A DNA stretch of 64,000 bases from Aeromonas lacus (GCF_000764665.1 NZ_JRGM01000147.1:124001-188000); one strand, 5' to 3'; positions 1 to 9,615 are shown, counted from the stretch's first letter. Notes: generated from the sequence alone by a model not told the origin. A program made the numbers and translations.

Positions 1-375
1 CTGGCAGAAGCGGTCGAGCTGGGCCGCAAGCTCAAGCCGAAGAAGGATGAGTCCTTCCGCCGTCACCTGCAGTTCATCGGCCGCCTGATGCGCAGCCGGG
101 ATGTAGAGCCGATCGCCGAAGCGCTCTCCATCATCAAGAACCGCCACTCCACCGTGAATGCCCGCCTGCACCGGCTGGAGCAGTGGCGCGAGCGCCTGAT
201 CACCGAAGGTGACAGCGCCCTCAACGAGCTGATGTCCCAGTTCCACGAGCTGGATCGCCAGAAACTGCGCCAGCTGATCCGTTCCGCCAACAAGGAGCGG
301 GAGCTGAACAAGCCGCCGGTCGCCTACCGCGAAATGTACCAGTATCTGCGCGGCGAGATCGAAGACCTGCTGTGA
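1..375 (+). CDS. darP: Ribosome-associated protein DarP (YjgA/DUF615), 3' part only
   Basis: The window opens inside this gene; the last 124 residues are visible in frame from base 1. The tail is highly charged and helical and matches the YjgA/DUF615 family, which binds late 50S ribosomal assembly intermediates in E. coli. Recognisable pieces are FRRHLQFIGRLMR, the HxxLERxR-type stretch HRLEQWRERLI, and the closing YREMYQYLRGEIEDLL. The gene ends just before a strong intrinsic terminator, so it is the last gene of its transcript. The start lies outside the window. Confidence 0.9.
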   Translation: MAEAVELGRKLKPKKDESFRRHLQFIGRLMRSRDVEPIAEALSIIKNRHSTVNARLHRLEQWRERLITEGDSALNELMSQFHELDRQKLRQLIRSANKERELNKPPVAYREMYQYLRGEIEDLL

Positions 376-384
376 TCCCCGAAA

Positions 385-413
385 AACGCCTCCCCTTGCG
401 GAGGCGTTTTTTT
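385..413 (+). terminator. Intrinsic terminator after darP
   Basis: An 8-bp stem, AACGCCTC paired with GAGGCGTT, is followed by a run of T. It starts about 10 bases after the darP stop codon. Confidence 0.9.
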
Positions 414-772
414 ATGCACGCCCCGCTACTCCCGCCCACATCACAACACACACCTCGTTTAATATATCCACCACAATGCAGCAGTTTTATGCAAAGCGAT
501 GGCTTGGAATGGCCAAAAATAGGCTACTTGGCGAAGATGCAAGTCACAACCATTAACATTTTTGCATCATTTTGTTTGACATATTGAACGGCCTTGGCAG
601 ACTGGAAGCAGGATCCAGGCTGTCGTTGCCGAGGCTGACCGACGATTCTGCCCCCGGGCCGACACGGGATCCCTTGACCATGCTTTGAGGCATGCCCTTG
701 TCCGGTTTATGTGCAAGGGTCTGCCCAAGGCGCAGGATGCGAATTCAACGCCAAGGATAACTCAGGTGCCCT
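414..772. other. Intergenic region with probable promoter
   Basis: About 360 bases without a credible gene. The first half is AT-rich for this genome. A TTGACA hexamer near 578 could be a -35 element for the following gene, but no convincing -10 sits at the right distance. The second half is GC-rich and contains a short CCCTTG/CAAGGG stem. No long ORF with a ribosome binding site is seen. Confidence 0.5.
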
Positions 773-1555
773 ATGCCAACGCCTTCACTCCCTCCCAACC
801 GTAAACCCGTCGTATTGATGACCATGGGCGCCCAGCCCCGCAACGGCCACGCCTATCAGGTGATGACCCACAAATACATCACGCCGCTGGTCGAACTCAG
901 CCACTGTGTCCCACTGCTGGTGCCCACCTGCTGCGGCACCGCCGATCTGGAGCAGTATCTGGATCTGGCCGATGGCGTCTACCTGAGCGGGGCAGGTTCC
1001 AACATAGACCCCACCCTCTATGGCCAGGAGAACCTCACTCCGGAAAAACAGCAGGACAGGGATCGCGATCTGTTCGATCTGCCGCTCATCAAGGGGGCGC
1101 TGGAGCGCGGACTGCCGATCCTCGGCATCTGCCGCGGCATGCAGGAGATCAACGTGGCGCTGGGTGGAGATATCCACCAGAAGGTCTATAGCGAGCCGGG
1201 ATACGACGATCATCGGGAAGATTCGGACGATCCGGTAGACGAGCAGTATGGAGAGAGCCACCAGATCAATCTGGTCTCTGGCAGCTGGTTTGCCGACCTG
1301 ATGGGCGAAGAGAGCATTGCGGTCAACTCGTTGCACGGACAGGGGATCAAGACACTGGGCAGCGGGCTGGAACCGCTGGCCCATGCCGAGGATGGTCTGA
1401 TCGAGGCTATCCACGCCCCTGTCATCTCCCCCTTCCTGCTGGCTGTGCAGTGGCATCCGGAGTGGAAAGCGAGGGAAAATCCCTACTCCATCAAGATCTT
1501 CGAGGCTTTTGGCGATGCCTGCCGCAAGCGCCAGGCGGTCACCAGCAAGACGTAA
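773..1555 (+). CDS. Class I glutamine amidotransferase-like hydrolase (peptidase C26, PuuD-type)
   Basis: 260 residues covering one complete peptidase C26/GATase1-like domain. The nucleophile elbow is GICRGMQ with Cys120, and the partner His and Glu are in QWHPEW (His228, Glu230). NSLHGQ around residue 186 is the extra conserved block of the gamma-glutamyl-GABA hydrolase subgroup. PuuD hydrolyses gamma-glutamyl-GABA in putrescine catabolism, but no other puu gene lies nearby, so the substrate is inferred from family only. AGG six bases before the ATG supports the start. The gene stands alone after a long upstream region and is immediately convergent with the next gene: their stop codons abut. 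Confidence 0.85.
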   Translation: MPTPSLPPNRKPVVLMTMGAQPRNGHAYQVMTHKYITPLVELSHCVPLLVPTCCGTADLEQYLDLADGVYLSGAGSNIDPTLYGQENLTPEKQQDRDRDLFDLPLIKGALERGLPILGICRGMQEINVALGGDIHQKVYSEPGYDDHREDSDDPVDEQYGESHQINLVSGSWFADLMGEESIAVNSLHGQGIKTLGSGLEPLAHAEDGLIEAIHAPVISPFLLAVQWHPEWKARENPYSIKIFEAFGDACRKRQAVTSKT

Positions 1556-1969
1556 TCACTCGCCAAACCCGCGCGCCTTGAGCTTGGGCATCCCCCCTCG
1601 TTCGAGGCGCAGGCCACGACAGGCATCCAGCCCTTTCAGGCCGCGCTGGATATGGTCCGGCGACTGGCCGAATACCATGCCATTGCTGCGATAGAGATTG
1701 CTGTCATCCAGCTCGAATTTCTCCCCTCCAATCAACAGCTGCTCACGACCATTCACCTTGTCGCCACGCTTGATGGGTACCGTCATGTCGCTCAGCACCT
1801 CGCCAGTCGCACATCCCTCGCGCCAGCGCGCCTCGCTGGAGAAGGGGGTAATAGCAATCTCGCGCCAGGATCCATCCCTGAACTCAACCCGATAGCGATC
1901 CACCAGCAGGTCACAGCCTGCCAACGGCAAGAGCGCCATCAAGCAGATGATTTTCTTTGAAAATTGCAC
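1556..1969 (-). CDS. Small predicted lipoprotein, function unknown
   Basis: I start this gene at a GTG (1967-1969) because it has a strong upstream AGGGAGG and gives a clean lipoprotein signal: a short basic N-terminus (MQFSKK), a hydrophobic stretch, and the lipobox LAGC with Cys at residue 19. A longer reading frame exists upstream, but it would bury the signal peptide. The mature part is about 119 residues, polar, with no family I recognise. The protein should be lipidated and anchored in the periplasm or outer membrane. It runs against the C26 hydrolase gene with no gap and diverges from the MscS-type gene. Confidence 0.7.
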   Translation of the reverse strand: MQFSKKIICLMALLPLAGCDLLVDRYRVEFRDGSWREIAITPFSSEARWREGCATGEVLSDMTVPIKRGDKVNGREQLLIGGEKFELDDSNLYRSNGMVFGQSPDHIQRGLKGLDACRGLRLERGGMPKLKARGFGE

Positions 1970-2082
1970 TGGAAGACCTCCCTGAAGCAATTGAGTGCAG
2001 CATAAATAAAATGGCGCATCGGCGCACCATTTCTCCGCCATGGAACAGCTATGCTGGAGGTAAACAATGCCAAGGGGCTGCT

Positions 2083-3609
2083 ATGTTTGGCGATAATCTC
2101 ACTGCGCTACCGACCCTGCTCTGGATCGGTGAACACCCGTTTTGGACCCTGCTCACCCTGTCGCTCATGCTGGTGCACTTCTGGCGCCGCCCCGGCGAAC
2201 GACGGGAGCTGCTCTCCGAGCTTGGTTTCGTGATGATGAGCATTGTGGTCATCGTCCTGATCCAGCTGGAAGGAGGCTGGTTCAAGCTGCCGCTCCCCCA
2301 CCATCTGCTGGTTGAAATCTCCACCCTGCTGGCAGGGCTGGTGATGGTGAAGATATGGGGGATCCTGCTGTTCGAATTCCTGCTGCCGCTCTGTCACGTG
2401 AAGATCCCGCGGATCATCGCCGACATCGTCATCACCATCGGCTACATCGGCTGGGGGCTGTTTCGCCTCTACGCTTCCGGCATGGCGCTGGGAGAGATAG
2501 TCACCACCTCGGCGGTGATCACCGCCGTCATCGCCTTTGCCATGCAGGACACCCTTGGCAACCTGCTGGCTGGGGTCTCGATCCAGCTCGACAGCTCCAT
2601 CTCCATCGGTGACTGGCTGCAGGTGGACACCACCCAGGGGCGCGTCGTCGAGATCAATTGGCGCGCCACCACCATCGAGACCCGCAACTGGGAGACAGTG
2701 GTCATCCCCAACAGTCACCTGCTCAAGCAGCGTTTCACTGTGCTCGGCCGTCGCCGTGGCGAACCGCTCCAGTGGCGACGCTGGGTCTGGTTCGATCTGA
2801 CGCTGGATACCCTGCCGACCCAGATCATCGCCCTTATCGAGAAGTCCCTGCGGGAGACCAAGCTGCCCTGCGTCGCCAAGCATCCCCAACCGGACTGCCT
2901 GCTGATGAACGTCGAAGGGGGGATCGCCCGCTATGCGGTGCGCTACTGGCTGACCGACCTGGCCCGCGATGATCCCACCGACTCCATGGTACGCAGCCTC
3001 ATCGATGCAGCCTTGCGTCGCAATGACAGGCGCCTCACTCCGCCGATCTTCAACGTCTTTATGGCCAAGGAGAAGCAACATCTGGATGCGCGCCACAAAC
3101 GCCATACCGCCGAGCGTACCGATACGTTGCGCAAGCTGCCGCTGTTTGCCATGTTGCAGGAGAACGAGCTGCTTCAGCTGGCCGATCAGGTGAAATTCGC
3201 CCCCTTCGTCAGCGGTGACGTCATGCTGGAGCAGGGAGAGGTGTCAAGCTGGCTCTTCGTGCTGGTCAAGGGTGAGGCCGAGATGCTGGTCAATGCGGAG
3301 GGAAAAGAGTTGAAACTCGGCACGCTCGGGGCGGGTGACTTCTTTGGCGAGCTGAGCCTGCTCACCGGCGAGCCCAGCACCTTTACGGTACGGGCGCTCG
3401 CCACGGTGGAGACCTATCGCATCAATCAGGCGATGTTCCAGGCGCTGGTTGCTCAACGCGAATCGCTGGTCGAGCCCCTTTATCGGGTGCTGAGCGATCG
3501 TCAGCAGGAGCAGCAGGCGCTGCTGGATCGCGAGGCAGAGTCCATGAAGCATCCACCGCAACAGCTGGATCTCCTCGACAAGCTGATGAAGCTGTTTGGC
3601 GGCAGATAA
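2083..3609 (+). CDS. MscS-family mechanosensitive channel with C-terminal cyclic-nucleotide-binding domain
   Basis: 508 residues from the ATG at 2083, which has AAGGGG seven bases upstream; an in-frame upstream ATG lacks this site. The N-terminal ~145 residues hold several hydrophobic helices. Next comes the MscS core, with a pore-lining-type helix rich in Ala and Gly (AVIAFAMQDTLGNLLAGVS) and the beta domain (VVEINWRATTIETRNWETVVIPN). The C-terminus from about residue 343 is a CAP_ED/cNMP-binding fold with the phosphate-binding-cassette-like FFGELSLLTGEPSTFTVRA. Such fusions are known as bCNG-type channels and are often weakly or not mechanosensitive; ligand gating here is an inference. It is an inner-membrane protein, apparently transcribed alone. 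Confidence 0.88.
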   Translation: MFGDNLTALPTLLWIGEHPFWTLLTLSLMLVHFWRRPGERRELLSELGFVMMSIVVIVLIQLEGGWFKLPLPHHLLVEISTLLAGLVMVKIWGILLFEFLLPLCHVKIPRIIADIVITIGYIGWGLFRLYASGMALGEIVTTSAVITAVIAFAMQDTLGNLLAGVSIQLDSSISIGDWLQVDTTQGRVVEINWRATTIETRNWETVVIPNSHLLKQRFTVLGRRRGEPLQWRRWVWFDLTLDTLPTQIIALIEKSLRETKLPCVAKHPQPDCLLMNVEGGIARYAVRYWLTDLARDDPTDSMVRSLIDAALRRNDRRLTPPIFNVFMAKEKQHLDARHKRHTAERTDTLRKLPLFAMLQENELLQLADQVKFAPFVSGDVMLEQGEVSSWLFVLVKGEAEMLVNAEGKELKLGTLGAGDFFGELSLLTGEPSTFTVRALATVETYRINQAMFQALVAQRESLVEPLYRVLSDRQQEQQALLDREAESMKHPPQQLDLLDKLMKLFGGR

Positions 3610-3684
3610 GGCAACCTCTGGCGGAGTTGTGACGACAGCTCCGCCATACTACTCCCCCTCATTCCCTCACCAGCCCGGCAACCT

Positions 3685-4395
3685 TCACAACAGCAGCTCG
3701 GCCAGCTCTCCCAGCGCGCTCAGCTCTACATCCGGCAGTTGCTGCAACTGCTGCCATGGCTGCTGCCGCTCGTTGAGCCAGGCGGCGCGAAAACCGTGCA
3801 GGCGAGCCCCAAGTACATCGGTCTCGGGATGATCCCCCACATGGAGGATCCGCTCCACAGGCAGCTTGAGGGCGCTGCGGGTCTGCTCAAACATATCCGG
3901 TGCCGGCTTCATTCTGGCATTTATCCCCGCCTTGCAGACCAGAGTGAAATAGGGCTCAAGCCCTGCCTGAGCCAGATCCAGATTGCCATTGGTGATGACC
4001 ACCAGCGGATAGCGTGCCGCCAGCCGGGCCAGCAGCTCATGAGTCGCATCGCTCACCTCGATTTTCGAGCGCTCGGCCAGAAAGGCGGCAAATACCTCTT
4101 CGGCGGCGCGTCCAGCCTGCGCCGCCGGCATCCCCCCCTCCATCATGGCGGTACAGATGGTCTGCTGGCGCGCCAGACTGACATCGTGGCGCAGCTCGGG
4201 CCGAGCCAGCAGCACCGCGCGTTTGAGCTCCAGCCAACGCGGCTTGTCGAGCATGGCGGTGGCCAGATATTCGCTGCGCAGGTAGCTCAGCATCCACTGC
4301 TCGGCCCGCTCGATGGCAGGGCCGTTGTCATAGAGGGTATCGTCGAGATCAAACGAGATGGCGGCAACCGGCTGCCAGCGGCGATAGAAGTGCAT
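3685..4395 (-). CDS. yigB: HAD-superfamily phosphatase, YigB-type
   Basis: 236 residues. HAD motif I is FDLDDTLYD with Asp16 and Asp18; motif II is VVITNGN; motif IV is HVGDHPETDVLGA. E. coli YigB can dephosphorylate the riboflavin intermediate 5-amino-6-(5-phosphoribitylamino)uracil 5'-phosphate and, like other members, is likely promiscuous. I start at ATG 4395 because of AGGAGAG just upstream; a longer in-frame extension lacks a binding site. It is the last gene of the lptM-lysA-dapF-DUF484-xerC cluster, 33 bases after the xerC stop, the same position as in E. coli. Confidence 0.88.
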   Translation of the reverse strand: MHFYRRWQPVAAISFDLDDTLYDNGPAIERAEQWMLSYLRSEYLATAMLDKPRWLELKRAVLLARPELRHDVSLARQQTICTAMMEGGMPAAQAGRAAEEVFAAFLAERSKIEVSDATHELLARLAARYPLVVITNGNLDLAQAGLEPYFTLVCKAGINARMKPAPDMFEQTRSALKLPVERILHVGDHPETDVLGARLHGFRAAWLNERQQPWQQLQQLPDVELSALGELAELLL

Positions 4396-4428
4396 GGACT
4401 CTCCTCTGCAACGGGGGCGCACAGCCCG

Positions 4429-5394
4429 TTATTCATCTTCCTGCGATTCGGGATCCCGCTTGGCCCTCGGGTGAGCGCTGTCGTAGACCTTGGCCAGATG
4501 CTGGAAGTCGAGGTGGGTGTAGATCTGGGTAGTTGAGAGATCAGCGTGACCCAGCAGCTCCTGCACCGCCCGCAGATCGCCGGAGGACTCCAGCATGTGG
4601 GTGGCAAAGCTGTGGCGCAGCTTGTGGGGATGGACATGGGCATTAAGCGCCTGCTTGTTGCCCCAGCCATCGAGGCGGGCCTGTACCGAGCGGGCCGACA
4701 GCCGCTGCTGGCGGCTGGATACAAACAGCGCCTCACTCTCGGTGCCCGCCAGCAGGGGTCGCACCTTGAGCCACTTGTGCAGCCACTCCACCGCCATCCG
4801 GCCGATAGGCAGCACCCGCTCGCGGGAGCCTTTACCGGTCACCCTGAGCTGACGGTCGTCGAGTTTCACATCCACCAGATTGAGCCCGACCAGCTCGGCG
4901 AGGCGCAAGCCGGAGGAGTACATCAGCTCCATGATGGCGCGATCCCGTACCGCCAGCGGATCCTGCTCGTCGGTAATGTTGAGCAGCTGGTGCATCTCGT
5001 CCACATCGAGGTTTTTCGGCAGTGGCCGACCCTGCTTGGGGGTCACAATGCCGCGGGCCGGATTGGCCACCAGCCGCCCCTGCCGCACCTGCCAGTCACA
5101 GAAGCTGCGCAGAGCGGAGACCTTGGTGGCAAGCGAACGGGGCGCCAGCCCCTCTTTGTGCATCCGGGTCACCAGAGTCCGAACCTGACTCGCCTCAAGA
5201 CGGCTCCACGTTTCGAGCCCCAGCTTCACCAGCGCGGCGGTCATCGCCTCCAGATGGGCCTGATAGTTGCTGCGGGTGTGAGGGCTGAGCTGGCGCTCGA
5301 CCCTCAGATATTCGATGAATGCCGCCAGATCGTCAGCCAATCCGGACGGCAGTGGTTCGGCAACAGTAGGCGCCTTGGCGGGCGCCCTAGCCAT
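4429..5394 (-). CDS. xerC: Tyrosine recombinase XerC
   Basis: 321 residues. The N-terminal SAM-like DNA-binding domain ([19 protein letters not shown]) is followed by the catalytic domain with the first Arg in [12 protein letters not shown], the [10 protein letters not shown] block ([10 protein letters not shown]), [12 protein letters not shown] with the tyrosine nucleophile, and THLDF. XerC acts with XerD at dif to resolve chromosome dimers. The ATG (5392-5394) lies inside the end of the DUF484 gene (8-base overlap), so the two are probably translationally coupled. The gene is complete, with all catalytic residues present. Confidence 0.96.
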   Translation of the reverse strand: MARAPAKAPTVAEPLPSGLADDLAAFIEYLRVERQLSPHTRSNYQAHLEAMTAALVKLGLETWSRLEASQVRTLVTRMHKEGLAPRSLATKVSALRSFCDWQVRQGRLVANPARGIVTPKQGRPLPKNLDVDEMHQLLNITDEQDPLAVRDRAIMELMYSSGLRLAELVGLNLVDVKLDDRQLRVTGKGSRERVLPIGRMAVEWLHKWLKVRPLLAGTESEALFVSSRQQRLSARSVQARLDGWGNKQALNAHVHPHKLRHSFATHMLESSGDLRAVQELLGHADLSTTQIYTHLDFQHLAKVYDSAHPRAKRDPESQEDE

Positions 5395-6067
5395 GCGCCA
5401 GCTCTGGCAGCCGCAGTTGCAGCAGTCGGCCCAGCTGGCCCAGCAACAGGGTGTCGTTGTGCGGAGTGAAGTGGCTGGGATCCGAGCTGGCAAAGGCCAA
5501 CACACCGAGATCGCCGAGCCGCATCAGAGCGACCGAGTTGACCAGCACGTCGTGACCAAACAGCGCCTGCTTCTCGCTCTGGTTCAGACGGCCGAAGTAG
5601 TAATCCTGCCCCGGCAAACGTTGACCCAGCAGCTGTTCCAGCTGTTTGCCCTCGGCCAGAAAGCGCGCCTCAGGGCCGCTTAACTGAAACTTTTTCGGGT
5701 TGAGCCAGAGCCGCAGACCGGTCAGCCGCAGCCGCTGGACGAAGGCCTTGCCCATCACGGCACTCACCTCGAACAGGGTCTGGCAGCCATAGAGCTCGCC
5801 ATAGAGATCGGCATAGACCCGGAAGATCCGCTCGTTCTCGCTGGCGATCCCCATCAGTTCGGTGATCTCCTGCTCCAGCTGTTCGATCCGCTCGCGCTGG
5901 CGATCCAGCTGGCGTTCGACCAGCGAGACCGAGCCTTTGCGCTCGTGGGGAATGCGGATCCTGTCCAGCACGGCACCGTGGCGCTGGAAAAACTCGGGGT
6001 AACGGGCCAGGTACTCCAGCACGGCGGCTTCGTCCACCAGTTGCTCCTGCCGTTTGAGTTCACTCAT
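5387..6067 (-). CDS. DUF484 family protein
   Basis: 226 residues. The N-terminal [15 protein letters not shown] motif and a following coiled coil (about residues 45-75, [19 protein letters not shown]) are typical of DUF484, whose C-terminal half resembles a GAF domain. The gene is conserved between dapF and xerC in many gammaproteobacteria. No enzymatic role is established. It overlaps xerC by 8 bases. About 100 bases separate it from dapF, with no obvious terminator. Confidence 0.92.
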   Translation of the reverse strand: MSELKRQEQLVDEAAVLEYLARYPEFFQRHGAVLDRIRIPHERKGSVSLVERQLDRQRERIEQLEQEITELMGIASENERIFRVYADLYGELYGCQTLFEVSAVMGKAFVQRLRLTGLRLWLNPKKFQLSGPEARFLAEGKQLEQLLGQRLPGQDYYFGRLNQSEKQALFGHDVLVNSVALMRLGDLGVLAFASSDPSHFTPHNDTLLLGQLGRLLQLRLPELAHG

Positions 6068-6168
6068 AACTTGGTTGATCCATCAGAGAAAGGGGACTGG
6101 CCCCGACATCATGGGCAGCGGGAGTATGGCTCCTGCCGCCTGAACCGCTATCAATCGGAATAACTGCT

Positions 6169-6999
6169 TTATACGTCGATCTGGCCATCAAAGACATGTT
6201 CGGCCGGCCCGGTCATATAGACCGGCTGGCCCGGCCCTTTCCAGGCGATGGTCAGTTTGCCGCCCGGCAGGCTGACAGTGACCCGCTCCTTGAGCTTGCC
6301 TTGGCTCATGCCGATGACTGCGGCCGCACAGGCGCCGGTACCGCAGGCGAGGGTCTCCCCCACCCCGCGTTCGAACACCCGCAGCTTGATCTCGGTGGCG
6401 TTGACCATCTCCATGAAGCCGACGTTGACCCGCTCGGGAAAACGCTCGTGACGCTCCATGATAGGCCCCAGTGTCGCCACCGGCGCATCGGCCACCGACG
6501 GCACCTCGATGACGCAGTGGGGGTTGCCCATGGAGACGGCGCCGCACATCACGGTATGTTCCTGCGCCCGCAGCAGATAGGTTTTCTCTGCCTTCTGGGC
6601 CCGGAACGGGATCTTGCCCGGCTCGAACTGGGGCACTCCCATGTTGACCGTGACCTGATTCTCCCCCTCCAGCTGCAACACGATGCGACCGCGCGCCGTG
6701 CTGACCGCGATGCGATCGCGGTTGATCAACCCCTTGAGACGCACGAAGCGGGCGAAACAGCGGGCGCCATTGCCGCACTGCTCCACCTCGCTGCCATCGG
6801 CATTGAAGATACGGTAGTGAAAATCGAGCTCGGGGTCATAGGGGGGCTCCACCAGCAGCAGCTGGTCAAAACCGACCCCGAAGTGGCGATCCGCCAGCTT
6901 CTTGATGACGTCGTTGCTGAAAAAGATCTTCTGGGTGACACCGTCCACCACCATGAAGTCGTTTCCCAGCCCGTGCATCTTGGAAAAATCTATCAACAT
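6169..6999 (-). CDS. dapF: Diaminopimelate epimerase
   Basis: 276 residues, normal length. It interconverts LL- and meso-diaminopimelate, the precursor for peptidoglycan and lysine. Both catalytic cysteines are in their usual settings: [13 protein letters not shown] in the first half and [12 protein letters not shown] in the second. The N-terminal [15 protein letters not shown] is the family signature. It lies 50 bases downstream of lysA, so the two lysine-pathway steps are probably cotranscribed. Confidence 0.97.
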   Translation of the reverse strand: MLIDFSKMHGLGNDFMVVDGVTQKIFFSNDVIKKLADRHFGVGFDQLLLVEPPYDPELDFHYRIFNADGSEVEQCGNGARCFARFVRLKGLINRDRIAVSTARGRIVLQLEGENQVTVNMGVPQFEPGKIPFRAQKAEKTYLLRAQEHTVMCGAVSMGNPHCVIEVPSVADAPVATLGPIMERHERFPERVNVGFMEMVNATEIKLRVFERGVGETLACGTGACAAAVIGMSQGKLKERVTVSLPGGKLTIAWKGPGQPVYMTGPAEHVFDGQIDV

Positions 7000-7049
7000 C
7001 GTGCGTTCCTGTTTTTGGGCGCGCGCTCAAGGCACTTTTTAAAGGCAGC

Positions 7050-8300
7050 TTAAGGCAGCAAGTGCTCACCGCGCCAGAGATCGGTCAACTGCTCGCGCTC
7101 TCTGATGAGGAACGATTGCGTACCGTCCACCAGCACTTCGGCGGCACGAGGACGGGTGTTGTAGTTGGATGACATGGTAAAGCCGTAGGCACCGGCCGAG
7201 CGCACCGCCAGCAGCGAACCCTCGGCGATGGCCAAGGTGCGCTCCTTGCCAAGGAAGTCACCGGTCTCGCACACCGGCCCCACCACGTCATAGAGCGCAG
7301 GGGGATGGCCGGCACGACTATCCACCTCGATGATGTTCATCCAGGCGCCATAGAGCGAGGGACGCAGCATGTCGTTCATGCCGGCATCAATCAGCGCGAA
7401 GTTGCGGGTCTCGCCCGGTTTCAGATACTCAACCCGGGTCAGCAATACGCCGGCATTGGCGACGATGGCGCGGCCCGGCTCGAACAGCAGGGTCAGCTCC
7501 CGCCCTGCCAGCTTCTGCTTGAGCGCTTCGGCATACTCGGTCGGGTGCGGTGGCTGCTCGGAACCGTAGTTGACTCCAAGGCCGCCACCCACATCCAGAT
7601 GGTGGATATGAATACCTTCCGCCGCCAGACCGTCGATGAGCCGCAGCAGCTTGTCCGCTGCTTCCATAAAGGGATTCAATTCAGTGAGTTGCGAGCCGAT
7701 ATGGCAATCCACCCCGACGATCTCGATATGTTCCATCGCCGCCGCCTTGCGATAGATGGCAGGGGCGAGCTCGATGGGGATGCCGAACTTGTTCTGCTTG
7801 AGGCCGGTCGAGATATAGGGGTGGGTACCGGCATCGATATCCGGATTGACCCGCACCGATACTGGCGCCTTTTTGCCCATGCTGCCCGCCACCCGGTTGA
7901 GGCGCTCCAGCTCCGCTTCCGACTCCAGATTGAAGCAGAGGATCTCTTTTTCCAGCGCGAGGCGCATTTCGGCCTCGCTCTTGGCCACCCCGGAGAAGAC
8001 TACTTTGCGCGGATCGCCGCCCGCCGCCAGCACCCGTGACAACTCGCCACCGGAGACGATGTCAAACCCTGACCCCAGTCGAGCCAGCAGGTTGAGCAAC
8101 GCCAGGTTGGAGTTGGCCTTGACTGCATAGCAGATCAGGTGGGGAATATCGCCCGCGGCCTTGTCAAAAGCGTGCCAGTGACGTTCAAGGGTGGCGCGGG
8201 AGTAGACATAAAGCGGGGTACCGTACTGCTCGGCAAGCTGTTGCAGCGAGGTTTGCTCGGCCTGAAGCTGGCCATCGGCATCGTAGTTAAAGTGATCCAA
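7050..8300 (-). CDS. lysA: Diaminopimelate decarboxylase
   Basis: 416 residues, PLP-dependent fold III. The PLP lysine is in CYAVKANSN, the glycine-rich phosphate loop region is HLDVGGGLGVNY, HIGSQ is present, and the active-site Cys from the partner subunit is in VCETGDFL. It makes lysine from meso-DAP, the product of the next gene. The start is TTG (8298-8300), preceded by AGGAAGGAA and matching the usual N-terminus (MDHFNY). It follows lptM by 32 bases. Confidence 0.96.
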   Translation of the reverse strand: MDHFNYDADGQLQAEQTSLQQLAEQYGTPLYVYSRATLERHWHAFDKAAGDIPHLICYAVKANSNLALLNLLARLGSGFDIVSGGELSRVLAAGGDPRKVVFSGVAKSEAEMRLALEKEILCFNLESEAELERLNRVAGSMGKKAPVSVRVNPDIDAGTHPYISTGLKQNKFGIPIELAPAIYRKAAAMEHIEIVGVDCHIGSQLTELNPFMEAADKLLRLIDGLAAEGIHIHHLDVGGGLGVNYGSEQPPHPTEYAEALKQKLAGRELTLLFEPGRAIVANAGVLLTRVEYLKPGETRNFALIDAGMNDMLRPSLYGAWMNIIEVDSRAGHPPALYDVVGPVCETGDFLGKERTLAIAEGSLLAVRSAGAYGFTMSSNYNTRPRAAEVLVDGTQSFLIREREQLTDLWRGEHLLP

Positions 8301-8332
8301 GGGGGCGGTTCCTTCCTAGAATGGGTGCGGCA

Positions 8333-8509
8333 TTATTGCGGCGCGGCCTCGTTGGTTGCCGCAGGGGTCGCAGGCTGTGCCGCTTGCGGTGTACTCTGGC
8401 TCTGGGGTTGCTCGGGAGGCGGCATGTAGAGCGGCCCCTTCAGACCGCAGGCGGCCAACCCGAGGGAAAGAAGAGTAGCAAGCAGACACTTGGTGAACTG
8501 GGTAATCAT
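8333..8509 (-). CDS. lptM: LPS assembly lipoprotein LptM (YifL)
   Basis: 58 residues. A short basic start (MITQFTK) and hydrophobic stretch lead to the lipobox LAAC, then CGLKGPLYMPP, the signature of the YifL/LptM family. The tail is rich in Gln, Pro and Ala. In E. coli LptM stabilises the LptDE translocon at the outer membrane by helping oxidative maturation of LptD. It is the first gene of the lysA-dapF operon and diverges from cyaY, the standard arrangement. Confidence 0.92.
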   Translation of the reverse strand: MITQFTKCLLATLLSLGLAACGLKGPLYMPPPEQPQSQSTPQAAQPATPAATNEAAPQ

Positions 8510-8582
8510 AATGGTTCGCTGCGAAAAAAATTTTGGCCCTCTATAATCGCACTCACATTGTTAAAAGCAACAGGATAAACCG

Positions 8583-8897
8583 ATGAAGGATCACGAGTAT
8601 CACGCCCTGACCGACGCCTTTTTCCAGTATGTGGAGGACACGCTCGACGAGGGGTATCCGGATATCGACTGCGAGCGCAACGGGGGTGTCCTGACCCTCG
8701 TGTTCGAGAACAAGACCAAGGTCATCATCAACAAGCAGGAGCCGCTGCACCAGATTTGGGTCGCCACCCGCGAGAACGGCTTCCACTTCGAACTGCAGGG
8801 GGAAACCTGGATCGACAACCGTTTCGGCCATGAGCTCAAGGCACTGCTGAGCAAATCCTGCACCGCTCAGGCTGGTGAACCCGTGGTGTTCCCATGA
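8583..8897 (+). CDS. cyaY: Frataxin-like iron-sulfur assembly protein CyaY
   Basis: 104 residues, full frataxin length. The acidic first helix (YHALTDAFFQYVEDTLDE) and the sheet with VLTLVFENKTKVIINKQEPLHQIWVA are typical. It binds iron and modulates IscS during Fe-S cluster assembly. It diverges from lptM with about 70 bases between the two starts. Its stop overlaps the start of the following esterase gene (ATGA), an unusual partner that suggests a two-gene operon here. Confidence 0.95.
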   Translation: MKDHEYHALTDAFFQYVEDTLDEGYPDIDCERNGGVLTLVFENKTKVIINKQEPLHQIWVATRENGFHFELQGETWIDNRFGHELKALLSKSCTAQAGEPVVFP

Positions 8898-9547
8898 TTG
8901 ACATCCATCCACAGGGCGCCCGTCACGCGGTGATCTGGCTGCACGGGCTGGGTGATTCCGGTGCCGGCCTCGCCCCGCTGGTGGATGCGCTGGATCTGCC
9001 CGCCAGCTTACCGGTGCGTCACCTGCTGCCGGATGCGCCGGAGCGCCCAATCACCATCAACATGGGCTACAAGATGCGCGGCTGGTACGACATCAAAAGC
9101 TTCGAGGAGCCCGCTGAGCGGGCCGTGGAGTCCCATGTCCGTGAATCAGCCAGTCAGATCAGCGCTCTGCTGGATCAGCTGGTCGCCGAAGGGTTTGCCC
9201 CCGAGCATATCGTGCTGGCGGGCTTCTCTCAGGGCGGGGTGATTGCCTCCTTCACCGCGCTGCGCTATCAGGCAACGCTGGCGGGTCTGCTCTGCATGTC
9301 CACCTATCTGGCCGCCCCCGACAAGCTGGCAGATGAGATGAGCGAGGCCGCTCGCACCCTGCCCATCTGCTACATGCACGGCATCTACGACGATGTGGTG
9401 AGCCTGTCGCTAGGTTGGGATGCCAAGAACCGGCTGGAAGAGATAGGGCTCGCCCCCGAGTGGCACGAGTACCCGATGCGCCACGAGATCTGCCGCCCGC
9501 AGCTGGGCGACATTCGCAGCTGGCTGCTGGCCCGCCTCGGCGCCTGA
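8894..9547 (+). CDS. Alpha/beta-hydrolase, carboxylesterase/phospholipase (acyl-protein thioesterase family)
   Basis: 217 residues, PF02230-type. The oxyanion region is VIWLHGLGDSG, the nucleophile Ser is in LAGFSQGGV, the Asp is in MHGIYDDVV and the catalytic His is in YPMRHEIC. The loop MRGWYDI is characteristic of this family. There is no signal peptide, so it is cytoplasmic; substrates are likely short-chain esters or lysophospholipids. Translation is probably coupled to cyaY through the 4-base overlap. A strong terminator follows 14 bases after the stop. Confidence 0.9.
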   Translation: MIDIHPQGARHAVIWLHGLGDSGAGLAPLVDALDLPASLPVRHLLPDAPERPITINMGYKMRGWYDIKSFEEPAERAVESHVRESASQISALLDQLVAEGFAPEHIVLAGFSQGGVIASFTALRYQATLAGLLCMSTYLAAPDKLADEMSEAARTLPICYMHGIYDDVVSLSLGWDAKNRLEEIGLAPEWHEYPMRHEICRPQLGDIRSWLLARLGA

Positions 9548-9561
9548 GCAACCGCAAAAGC

Positions 9562-9590
9562 AAACGGCCTGCAACTGCAGGCCGTTTTTA
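9562..9590 (+). terminator. Intrinsic terminator after the esterase gene
   Basis: The stem AAACGGCCTGC/GCAGGCCGTTT ends in a T run on the plus strand. It lies between the esterase and cyaA stop codons and may serve both directions weakly. Confidence 0.88.
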
Positions 9591-9615
9591 TTGCTGGGCT
9601 CTCAATCCGCAGCGG

